A program made the position numbers and the translations under genes. A stretch of DNA of 13,042 nt from Desulfuromonadales bacterium (GTDB lineage Bacteria > Desulfobacterota > Desulfuromonadia > Desulfuromonadales > BM103). This document shows positions 1 to 5,103 of the stretch, one piece after another; the first letter of the stretch is position 1, and each line of letters opens with the position of its first letter. Under the pieces are notes generated by a model. It was not told the DNA's origin, did not search any database, and saw nothing but the letters and a program-made list of their open reading frames with translations. The stretch is taken from positions 1-13,042 of the forward strand of contig JAUWTX010000031.1 of NCBI GenBank assembly GCA_030614505.1, read 5' to 3'.

Positions 1-246
1 CCCCTTGAGTGCGACATCGTTGACATAACTGGTAAGCAGCGCACCATGTGGATGCTTTCCTTTGTAAAATTTATCTTTACCGGGGGAGAGAGACCAGTTC
101 TGGTAGGGATTAGCTTTGGTGATGTAGTCATAAACAGCCTGACCTTCTGCGGATGGCATTGATCCCCCTCCAGCCAGTATCAGCCCGGGGGTGCTCAACA
201 ATAGTGCGATTGTCATAATCAGTGCGACTAATAACCCTCTTTTCAT
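1..246 (-). CDS. Cytochrome P460-like exported protein (N-terminal part)
   Basis: The first 82 codons of a minus-strand gene are visible; the rest lies beyond the left edge. An ATG at 246 follows a strong AGGAGG-type ribosome binding site. The protein starts with a Sec signal peptide: basic MKRG, then a hydrophobic run through about residue 25 ending LILAGGG. The mature part contains an aromatic/Trp region (YQNWSLSPGK) and PHGALLTSYVNDVAL. I recognise this as the start of the cytochrome P460-type domain found in small periplasmic proteins of Geobacter-like bacteria. The haem-binding CxxCH expected near the C terminus would be outside the window, so a cytochrome function is inferred. It lies 214 bp downstream of the Crp/Fnr-type regulator gene on the same strand, so regulation by that protein is plausible but unproven. 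Confidence 0.65.
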   Translation of the reverse strand, partial: MKRGLLVALIMTIALLLSTPGLILAGGGSMPSAEGQAVYDYITKANPYQNWSLSPGKDKFYKGKHPHGALLTSYVNDVALKG

Positions 247-460
247 GATCTCCTCCTGTTTGTGGAAAGTGATTCCTCTCTATGTACGGGAACCTTGGCT
301 TAGTTTGTCCTGACATCCTGGCTTTCAACCTTACGCTGTGATCTCTTTCCCGCCAGTGAAACACTATATGCTCGGCCGTCATGCACAGGGCTTTGTCTCT
401 CGTTTAAACCATTATCATCCAGAGGGCGGGTTCAAACTGTAATCCCGCTTACATTGATGT

Positions 461-1168
461 CTAAATAGTTGCTGATCCAATGGAAATCTTTGCAAAAAAC
501 TTTTTCAGGCCCTCCAGATCAGTCAGCCTGATACTGCGGTATGAGGTTTTAATCAATCCCAGCACTCTCATTTCTTTCAGTTGTTCAGCAACGGCCTCAC
601 GGGAAGCGCCGATCAGGTTAGCCAGGTCTGTTTGAGTCAAGGGGATGCGAATCCCACCGTCAGCTTCAGTCACCCCGTGACGCTGAGCCTGCCACAAAAG
701 TCCGAGTGCCAACCTGCCAGCCAATGGCTGAAAAACCAGATCTTCAAGACGCATTTCGAGCTCTCGACATCGTAGACCGATCAGTTTGAGGACCCGAAGA
801 GTCATTTCAGGGTGACGCTGCAGAATGTCTTCAAAATCGCCACGGCTGATTATACAGACCATCGCATCATCAATTGCTTCTGCACTGTGTGATCTGAATT
901 CTTCGTCAACCAGCGCCAGTTCACCAAAAATTTCGCCAGGACCGAGAATATCCAGAATCATCTCACGACCACCAGCATTAGCCCGCAGCAATTTGATCCG
1001 GCCCTCTTTAACCAGGTAGATGTTGTCACTTGGCTCTTCAGCAAAGAACAGCCGTGTATTACGTTTGCAGGAAGTCATCTCACTGCGCATGGCCAGATTC
1101 TCCAACTCTTCTTCTTCGAGCCAGGAGAAGATCGCTGCATTTTTGATGTACCAGAGTCGTCGGTCCAT
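461..1168 (-). CDS. Crp/Fnr-family transcriptional regulator
   Basis: This 235-residue regulator has an N-terminal cyclic-nucleotide-binding-type beta-roll (about residues 15-125, with VKEGRIKLLR and GPGEIFGELALVDEEFRSHSAEA), a long dimerisation helix, and a C-terminal winged helix-turn-helix. The recognition region is LTQTDLANLIGASREAVAEQL, about residues 180-200, as expected for HTH_Crp. There is no N-terminal cysteine cluster of the Fnr iron-sulfur type, so it is more Crp-like than Fnr-like; the ligand cannot be told. I chose ATG 1168 (MDRRLWYIKN), where the domain homology begins. A longer frame opens at TTG 1210, but that codon overlaps the stop of an upstream small ORF and lacks a well-placed ribosome binding site. 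The site before 1168 (GGTAAG) is also modest. It is downstream of tetR and upstream of the P460-like gene. Confidence 0.9.
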   Translation of the reverse strand: MDRRLWYIKNAAIFSWLEEEELENLAMRSEMTSCKRNTRLFFAEEPSDNIYLVKEGRIKLLRANAGGREMILDILGPGEIFGELALVDEEFRSHSAEAIDDAMVCIISRGDFEDILQRHPEMTLRVLKLIGLRCRELEMRLEDLVFQPLAGRLALGLLWQAQRHGVTEADGGIRIPLTQTDLANLIGASREAVAEQLKEMRVLGLIKTSYRSIRLTDLEGLKKFFAKISIGSATI

Positions 1169-1199
1169 AATTTTTCTTACCGTTTCCTGTTTACACGCT

Positions 1200-1262
1200 T
1201 TAGGAATCAATCTCGACTTGAAGAATATCCAAAAATTTGTTGAATGCCGTGAAAAATTCCAT
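1200..1262 (-). CDS. Possible 20-residue leader peptide between tetR and crp-like gene
   Basis: A 21-codon ORF starts with ATG at 1262 and ends with TAA at 1200-1202. It reads MEFFTAFNKFLDILQVEIDS. A good ribosome binding site (GGGAGA, 7 nt before the ATG) precedes it. It begins 34 nt after the tetR stop and ends 31 nt before the ATG of the Crp/Fnr-type gene. I recognise no family. Its position and ribosome binding site suggest either a small protein or a translated leader coupling translation into the regulator gene, whose own ribosome binding site is weak. It could also be chance. Confidence 0.35.
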   Translation of the reverse strand: MEFFTAFNKFLDILQVEIDS

Positions 1263-1296
1263 GATTTATTCTCCCATGTCTGGCTTCTTTTTTATT

Positions 1297-1884
1297 TCAG
1301 ACTCTAAGTTCGAGGATTTTTTGAAGTGTATTCAGTGAGTGTTGAAGGGGTTTTTCGGATTTCAACAGGCGAGTTTGCATGATGCCGCCCTCAACCGTAG
1401 AGACGATCATCTCCGCGAGGTCTCGCGCAGGAACGTCCTTGCGAATTTGCCCGGCACGCTGGGCCAGCTCGACATTCTGTGCGATTTTCGTGACCCAGTC
1501 GTCAAAGACGCTGGCAACAAATGCGGCGAGTTCAGGCGAGGTGTCGCTCGCTTCCAGAGCTGTATTACCAAAGATACATCCGCCAATAAAATCCTGCTGA
1601 CGGTGTTTTTCCAGGGCCGCTTTGAAGAAATTATCCAGCCCCTGACCGGGAGATCCTTCATTCAACACGTCATCGAGAAAGCTTATAAAGGCCTGTTTCT
1701 CCCGTTTAAGCACCTCAAGGCCAATTTCTCCCTTGTTGGAGAAATGAAAGTAAAGGTTGCCTTTAGTGGTCCCGGAAGCCTTCAGGATATCGTTGACACT
1801 AGTCGCTGCAAAGCCCTTGCGATTAAACACCCGAGTGGCCTCATCCAGGATTTTGCTGCGAGTTTGATCTCCTTTTTTTGTCAC
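1297..1884 (-). CDS. TetR/AcrR-family transcriptional repressor
   Basis: A 195-residue TetR-family regulator. The N-terminal DNA-binding domain is typical: TRSKILDEATRVFNRKGFAATSVNDI, then the recognition segment TTKGNLYFHFSNKGEI. The C-terminal ligand domain contains GGCIFGNTALEASD, seen in AcrR-like subfamilies with a TetR_C_13-like domain; the ligand is unknown. The start is GTG 1884, not the farther TTG at 1923. GGAG lies 6 nt before the GTG, whereas no ribosome binding site precedes the TTG and the TTG falls in the T-rich tail of a terminator hairpin. It lies downstream of the two small lipoprotein genes on the same strand. No promoter is obvious after the terminator, so expression by read-through from the lipoprotein promoter, with autoregulation at the 2195-2218 palindrome, is the likeliest arrangement. 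Confidence 0.9.
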   Translation of the reverse strand: MTKKGDQTRSKILDEATRVFNRKGFAATSVNDILKASGTTKGNLYFHFSNKGEIGLEVLKREKQAFISFLDDVLNEGSPGQGLDNFFKAALEKHRQQDFIGGCIFGNTALEASDTSPELAAFVASVFDDWVTKIAQNVELAQRAGQIRKDVPARDLAEMIVSTVEGGIMQTRLLKSEKPLQHSLNTLQKILELRV

Positions 1885-1925
1885 TTTGATCTCCGGTTTG
1901 ACTGAGCTGATTGAAAAATTCAAGA

Positions 1926-1956
1926 AAAAGTTAAGGGGCAGCGGAGGCTGCCCCTT
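1926..1956 (-). terminator. Intrinsic terminator after lipoprotein gene copy 1
   Basis: A perfect 10-bp stem (AAGGGGCAGC at 1933-1942, GCTGCCCCTT at 1947-1956) has a 4-nt loop. On the minus strand it is followed by AACTTTTTCTT. It is 60 nt past the lipoprotein stop and about 50 nt before the tetR GTG, so it should reduce tetR expression relative to the lipoprotein. The other side is also T-containing (GTTGTTTT), so it could work in both directions. Confidence 0.8.
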
Positions 1957-2015
1957 GTTGTTTTGTACACTACGTAAAGTTTGGTTGCTGCCTCATTATC
2001 AGGTTGTCTGCTTTG

Positions 2016-2165
2016 TTATTGCAACTCACTTGGTGCCACGTAATTAAACTCATGACCACAAGCAGGGCACTTGACTTTCGCGCCGTTCGCAGGGCCCGAA
2101 GTCGCACAGGCTGAGAGAGTTACCGTCAGGAAAAGAGCCGCCAGAATCAATGCTACATTTTTCAT
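2016..2165 (-). CDS. 49-residue CPACGH micro-lipoprotein, copy 1
   Basis: This small gene encodes 49 residues. It begins MKNVALILAALFLTVTLSAC: a basic start, a hydrophobic core and the lipobox LSAC, so Cys20 should be lipidated and the mature protein is only 30 residues. The mature part contains KVKCPACGHEF, a Cys-x2-Cys-Gly-His motif like half a zinc ribbon (Cys33, Cys36, His38). A single pair would need a dimer, His38 or another ligand to complete a metal site. The ribosome binding site AGGAGG is well placed before the ATG at 2165. A paralogue lies at 2494-2643, and the two mature sequences are identical. tetR follows downstream after a terminator, and a 24-bp palindrome lies 30 bp upstream of the start. 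I know no function; an envelope metal or thiol/electrophile role is speculation. Confidence 0.85.
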   Translation of the reverse strand: MKNVALILAALFLTVTLSACATSGPANGAKVKCPACGHEFNYVAPSELQ

Positions 2166-2194
2166 GTCATCCTCCTTATATCATCGAAAGTTTT

Positions 2195-2218
2195 AACAAA
2201 CAGACCGTTCTGTTTGTT
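2195..2218. promoter_or_regulatory. 24-bp palindrome, probable TetR operator
   Basis: Perfect 10-bp arms AACAAACAGA and TCTGTTTGTT flank the 4-bp centre CCGT. The size and symmetry are typical of operators for TetR-family dimers. It lies between the promoter-like TTGACA (2253-2258, minus strand) and the ribosome binding site of lipoprotein copy 1, close to the predicted transcription start. Bound repressor there would block transcription. The TetR-family gene is the next gene downstream. Confidence 0.75.
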
Positions 2219-2252
2219 TTGTTAAGTAAAGGAAACCATAGGATCTTGTGAT

Positions 2253-2258
2253 TGTCAA
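2253..2258 (-). promoter_or_regulatory. Candidate -35 box (TTGACA) for lipoprotein copy 1
   Basis: A perfect TTGACA reads on the minus strand, about 88 nt before the start codon. No good -10 hexamer lies 16-18 nt downstream (17 nt gives TTTCCT), so the promoter is incomplete by consensus and may need an activator. Its placement relative to the palindrome supports the call. Confidence 0.35.
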
Positions 2259-2409
2259 CTGTATTTGTCATAATTTATTTGAATCGCAAGGCTTGCGGGG
2301 AACTAACCTGGGATAGAAAACCTCTGCACCAATGACCTTGTTGTCAATAGCGCCATCATTTCAGATGGTAAACTCTTCAGTGAGCTTATAATCCCGTAAA
2401 GCCCCTGCA

Positions 2410-2439
2410 CGGCACCCTCACCTTCCGGTGGGGGTGCCG
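2410..2439 (-). terminator. Strong hairpin, terminator of lipoprotein copy 2
   Basis: Arms of 13 nt (2410-2422 and 2427-2439) pair with one G-T wobble around the loop TTCC. Outer pairing can extend through GCA/TGC and GCCCC/GGGGC. On the minus strand only CTTTA follows, so the T-tract is weak, but the stem is very stable. It is 54 nt past the stop of copy 2. Confidence 0.6.
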
Positions 2440-2493
2440 TCTGCAGAGATGGGGCGGAATTACCACCCACTGATCAGGTTGTCGAGCTTTCCG

Positions 2494-2643
2494 TTATTGC
2501 AGCTCACTTGGTGCTACATAATTAAACTCATGGCCACAAGCAGGACACTTGACTTTTGCGCCGTTTGCAGGACCCGAAGTTGCACAGGCCGAAAGTGAAA
2601 CGACCAAAAAGATTGCCGACAGAAGAATGAGAAGTTTTTTCAT
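2494..2643 (-). CDS. 49-residue CPACGH micro-lipoprotein, copy 2
   Basis: Paralogue of the gene at 2016-2165, with the same length of 49 residues. The signal peptide MKKLLILLSAIFLVVSLSAC differs from copy 1 at about 9 of 20 positions, yet keeps the lipobox LSAC. From Cys20 onward the protein is identical to copy 1, including CPACGHEF and the C-terminal APSELQ. Nine of the 29 mature codons after Cys20 differ, all silently. I chose ATG 2643 because it follows AAAGGAGGT at proper spacing and gives a full lipoprotein signal; the longer frame upstream adds unlikely charged sequence before the signal. The upstream region lacks the 24-bp palindrome found before copy 1, so the two genes may respond to different signals. 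Confidence 0.85.
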   Translation of the reverse strand: MKKLLILLSAIFLVVSLSACATSGPANGAKVKCPACGHEFNYVAPSELQ

Positions 2644-2843
2644 GATGTACCTCCTTTGATTAAGTGAAATTACTGGTTGATGGCGTTGGGATTGAAATAG
2701 AATCCTATTCGCAAACAACCCACATTTTGGCTTATGGTCATTATCTCAGGTCATGAGATCGGTGACTGTAATCTTCATTACAATCTTGAAAGAATATCTT
2801 GCCAGCATTATTCATTGTCCCCTGGCAATTCACAGGAGTCTCT

Positions 2844-2909
2844 ATGAATGGGGACTTGCTAATGGCCGAAGAGGGTTGCAGGTTTCTGGCAGTGTCCCGA
2901 ACCCCTTAA
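2844..2909 (+). CDS. Doubtful 21-residue ORF followed by a hairpin
   Basis: ATG 2844 follows CAGGAG at 5 nt spacing. The frame begins MNGDLLMAEEGCRF and stops at TAA 2907-2909. Six bases later comes hairpin A, followed by AATTTTAG, so a short plus-strand transcript is conceivable. No family is recognised, the promoter match upstream (TTGAAA with a poor -10) is weak, and chance is likely. Confidence 0.15.
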   Translation: MNGDLLMAEEGCRFLAVSRTP

Positions 2910-2914
2910 CCAAG

Positions 2915-2957
2915 TAAGAATGGCCACCCGGTGGTCAAGCCAGGTGGCCATAATTTT
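2915..2957. repeat. Hairpin repeat, copy A (terminator-like)
   Basis: The outer 9-bp stem ATGGCCACC (2920-2928) / GGTGGCCAT (2943-2951) encloses a short inner GG/CC stem. A near-identical element lies at 3590-3631 in the same orientation. On the minus strand it is followed by TTCTTACTT, and it lies 125 bp past the Nudix gene stop. On the plus strand AATTTTA follows. It may terminate in either direction. Confidence 0.6.
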
Positions 2958-3081
2958 AGCCTCCGATTTACAGTGATCAATAAGAGGGATATTTTCGTCT
3001 CGGCAGTCGTGGTTTGTGGAGCGCCTCCTTTTAGTATTCTTACGCCACCCTGCTTTCAGCATAATAATGCTTCAATACGTC

Positions 3082-3429
3082 TTAGGTGATGTTGGACAGC
3101 CTTATTGCAGAAAGGCTGTCTCTGCTGAACCAATGTGCATTACAATCCTTCCCGTCAGACATCTTTTCGCTGATAATATCGCCGACGTAGACTGAAACTT
3201 CTACTTCACCCGGTCTGACCGGTGAAACACCTTTGATTGTTTTCTCAAGTTTTCTAAAAATACAATCGACTCGGTCATTCATTTCTCTGGCAACAACTTC
3301 TTGCAGACACTGCATTTCGTCTTCACCCTGCTCAATCTCTCCTCCGGGCAATATCCAGAAATCACCCCTTTTGATCAACAGGATCATCCCTTTTCTCTCT
3401 ACAATGATATCTACTACCTGTATTGCCAT
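3082..3429 (-). CDS. Nudix-fold protein with degenerate Nudix box
   Basis: A 115-residue protein with the start of a Nudix fold: VVDIIVERKGMILLIKRG, FWILPGGEIEQGE, then the helix EVVAREMND. The position of GGEIEQGE fits the Nudix box, but the remainder does not match G-x5-E-x7-R-E-U-x-E-E-x-G-U. The R-E pair is E-V, the first E of the E-E pair is R, and the G is N; only the last Glu (in ARE) is kept. Hydrolysis of a nucleoside-diphosphate substrate is therefore doubtful, and a binding or non-catalytic role is possible. The protein is also short for the family (usually 130-160). The ATG at 3429 follows GGGGG about 8 nt upstream. It stands alone, flanked by two related hairpins. Confidence 0.7.
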   Translation of the reverse strand: MAIQVVDIIVERKGMILLIKRGDFWILPGGEIEQGEDEMQCLQEVVAREMNDRVDCIFRKLEKTIKGVSPVRPGEVEVSVYVGDIISEKMSDGKDCNAHWFSRDSLSAIRLSNIT

Positions 3430-3589
3430 TGGTATTTCCCCCGTTTTCCAGAGACCTTCACAAATAAAATATTGCTAATTATACCCGGTTACAAGGTGAG
3501 GTCAAAGAAGAAGGCATATTAAAAATCAGCCTGCATTGTCTAGTGGGAGTAATTTGGGCAAATGCAAAATTATGACTGAACCTGATCAT

Positions 3590-3631
3590 TAAGAAAGGCC
3601 ACCCGGTGATTAAACCAGGAGGCCATTGTTT
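3590..3631 (-). terminator. Hairpin repeat, copy B; probable terminator of the lolA-like gene
   Basis: Arms 3597-3603 and 3618-3624 pair with one central A-A mismatch, and an inner stem forms with GGT/ACC. It shares most bases with copy A at 2915-2957. On the minus strand it is followed by TTTCTTAATG and lies about 50 nt past the stop of the LolA-like gene, so it fits a terminator for the thiL-che-lolA cluster. Confidence 0.6.
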
Positions 3632-3666
3632 AGAAGAGAAATGTATCGTTTAGAAGGAAATGTATC
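3628..3666. repeat. Tandem duplication of a 19-20-bp unit
   Basis: GTTTAGAAGAGAAATGTATC (3628-3647) is followed directly by the same unit lacking one A (3648-3666). It is non-coding, immediately downstream of the LolA-like gene stop. Replication slippage is the simplest origin. Confidence 0.7.
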
Positions 3667-3678
3667 TTAAAGAAAGGC

Positions 3679-4599
3679 TTAGAATCCCATTTCCTGACCA
3701 GTCGGCCTGACCACTTGGACGCCCGCTGGCATAATGAAGTTAAACGACATCTTCGAGATGCCGAAGTTGACTCGCAGGTTGCTGAATTCGATGATGGTGC
3801 TGTTGCCGTTGGGATCATAAACCGTAGTTGACATGATCGGGAACCAGAGGCCGTTTAGCTCACCCCCGTAGCCGGGAAAGGCAAAATCGCCTCTCCTGGA
3901 AGGTGGTGCCAGCCTGGGATCCTGAGATGACAGCCTGGGATCTTGAGGTGCAAGCCTGGGATCACGAGGTGCAAGCCTGGGATCTTGAGGTGAATTATCC
4001 TCAAGATCGCGATTCTGGTAAGCCTCAACGGCAAAGCGGTCGACCACGATGACCAATCGGTTTATCAACGAGGAGACTCGGCGCGGAGTCAGATCCAGAA
4101 CATAGTTGCCATCGATATCGGTGTTCGGCGTGGCCCAGTTGATCTGGAAATCCCGGGAGAGGTTGCCGAGCCCGGTGAGAAAGGTCATGGGGTCACTCTG
4201 GCGGGACTTGTTGATCATTTCGATATTTGATTGGATTACCTGGTTGTTCTCCGGCAGATAAACCCACAAAGTCTCACCATCAGATACGATCTCCTGAGTG
4301 GTGGGCTGGTCGTACTGCCAGCGGAACATGACACCTGGTACTGTTTGCGGGCGTTGATAATTGAAAGAAACCTCAACACGACCATTTGCACGTTGCAATC
4401 GGTTGAGGGAAGCGATCTTCGATTCCTGAAAAAAGTCGGCTGAATAATCGTTGATCCTTAATTCTTCAGCTGTTTCGGTTTGAAACGGTGTCTCCAGGGT
4501 ATGAATAACATCGCTGAGAGCCACGGCCCATGCAGAAGTCGTTATGGTTGCCAGAAAAAAACCAAGGCACAATGCAGAGAAAAGGCTCCGTTTTATCAT
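3679..4599 (-). CDS. LolA-like outer-membrane lipoprotein carrier with heptapeptide repeat insert
   Basis: This 306-residue protein has a Sec signal peptide (MIKRSLFSALCLGFF..., likely cleaved after AWA25) and a LolA-type domain: DYSADFFQESKIASL, GRVEVSFNYQRPQTVPGVMFRWQYDQP, IVSDGETLWVYLPENNQVIQSN. LolA carries lipoproteins across the periplasm from LolCDE to LolB. Around residues 202-231 there is an insert not typical of LolA: four heptads of the form (P/S)(Q/R)DPRL(A/S). The domain then resumes with LNGLWFPIMSTTVYDPNGNSTIIEFSNLRVN. This makes the protein longer than the usual ~210 residues. The ATG at 4599 is preceded by CAGGAG at 6 nt. It starts 21 nt after cheD, so it is probably co-transcribed with the chemosensory genes. 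It may be a specialised LolA-like protein, not the housekeeping carrier. Confidence 0.8.
   Translation of the reverse strand: MIKRSLFSALCLGFFLATITTSAWAVALSDVIHTLETPFQTETAEELRINDYSADFFQESKIASLNRLQRANGRVEVSFNYQRPQTVPGVMFRWQYDQPTTQEIVSDGETLWVYLPENNQVIQSNIEMINKSRQSDPMTFLTGLGNLSRDFQINWATPNTDIDGNYVLDLTPRRVSSLINRLVIVVDRFAVEAYQNRDLEDNSPQDPRLAPRDPRLAPQDPRLSSQDPRLAPPSRRGDFAFPGYGGELNGLWFPIMSTTVYDPNGNSTIIEFSNLRVNFGISKMSFNFIMPAGVQVVRPTGQEMGF
3911..3994. repeat. 21-bp minisatellite, four units, inside the lolA-like gene
   Basis: AGCCTGGGATC recurs at 3911, 3932, 3953 and 3974, exactly 21 bp apart. Each unit encodes seven residues with the core DPRL. The unit length is a multiple of three, so copy-number change would keep the reading frame. 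Confidence 0.9.
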
Positions 4600-4620
4600 T
4601 GAAAACTCCTGAAGAATCGG

Positions 4621-5103
4621 CTAAATGGACACTTGTTCAACTTCACGGGCACAGTAAACCATCATGTTTCCGGAGGCAAGATCAAACTCAACCGTGCGGC
4701 CCCGGTTGCCGCCAACCTCCTCGCCGACCAGGGGGATGTTCAACCCGGCAAGGGTCTCCCGTGCACTCCTGGCGTTGCGGGAGCCGATACTGTTGATCAA
4801 CGTTTGATATGCTGTCTCGAACATGTTGGCACCGCCGCTTATCCTGGCTACCAGACCTTTCCGGTTTGCTCCTGCCCGCACCAGTTCATCCACCATCTGA
4901 CAAATGCCGGCGTCGACATATTTGCCTTCCGAGCCGAGCGGATTCTTTGCCGGCCGGCAAGGTAAAAGCATATGGCCAAGCCCGCCGATCCCGGTTTCCG
5001 GATCATAAAGAGCTACGGCGAGACAAGAACCGAGGCCGTAAGCTTTGAGAATCACCGGAGCCTGATCGATGCGAGCCTGTGCGATACTGACCCGATCAGT
5101 CAT
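4621..5103 (-). CDS. cheD: CheD, chemoreceptor glutamine deamidase
   Basis: CheD deamidates receptor glutamines and binds CheC, which links CheY-P level to adaptation. This 160-residue protein starts at ATG 5103 behind GGAGGG, overlapping the cheC stop by 8 nt. A longer frame upstream lies inside cheC and is not used. The nucleophile Cys27 (in GLGSC) and His44 (in GLGHMLLP) are present, with the same numbering as Thermotoga maritima CheD. The third residue of that site, Thr21 in Thermotoga, is Ala21 here (KAYGLGSC). Other conserved parts are the central KYVDAGICQMVDELVRAGANR, the ISGGANMF motif and the GNRGRTVEFDLASG end. It may be slower, or may act mainly as CheC partner. Spacing to the LolA-like gene is 21 nt. 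Confidence 0.93.
   Translation of the reverse strand: MTDRVSIAQARIDQAPVILKAYGLGSCLAVALYDPETGIGGLGHMLLPCRPAKNPLGSEGKYVDAGICQMVDELVRAGANRKGLVARISGGANMFETAYQTLINSIGSRNARSARETLAGLNIPLVGEEVGGNRGRTVEFDLASGNMMVYCAREVEQVSI

Larger units (their letters stand above)
2166..2493. other. Intergenic region between the two lipoprotein genes
   Basis: This 328-bp non-coding stretch holds, from left to right, the ribosome binding site, the TetR-type palindrome, the TTGACA of copy 1, a 13-bp palindrome (CGCAAG G CTTGCG, 2285-2297), nothing recognisable at about 2300-2400, and the strong hairpin at 2410-2439. The last ~30 bp before 2494 match the sequence just after the stop of copy 1 (both contain ATCAGGTTGTC), so the duplicated unit reaches past the coding region. 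Confidence 0.6.
2644..3081. other. Non-coding region upstream of lipoprotein copy 2
   Basis: About 440 bp without a recognised gene. It contains an inverted repeat ATCTCA-N5-TGAGAT at 2743-2759, about 100 bp upstream of copy 2 (possible operator); a 21-codon plus-strand ORF at 2844-2909 behind AGGAG; and hairpin copy A at 2915-2957. I see nothing further at 2958-3081. Confidence 0.5.

Noticed and set aside
441..460. GCGGG/CCCGC inverted repeat after the Crp/Fnr-type gene
   Set aside because: The stem is only 5 bp with a 13-nt loop and there is no T-tract, so I do not call it a terminator.
1339..1905. 188-codon plus-strand open frame opposite tetR
   Set aside because: It is fully antisense to a clear TetR-family gene and has no domain features.
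2859..3062. 67-codon minus-strand open frame
   Set aside because: It runs through the hairpin repeat, lacks a ribosome binding site and shows no recognisable protein features.
3575..3592. Sequence GAACCTGATC resembling a piece of the TPP riboswitch
   Set aside because: Only about 10 bases match, the other conserved elements are absent, and no thiamine gene lies downstream on that strand; thiL is far away and has a leader of only about 65 nt.
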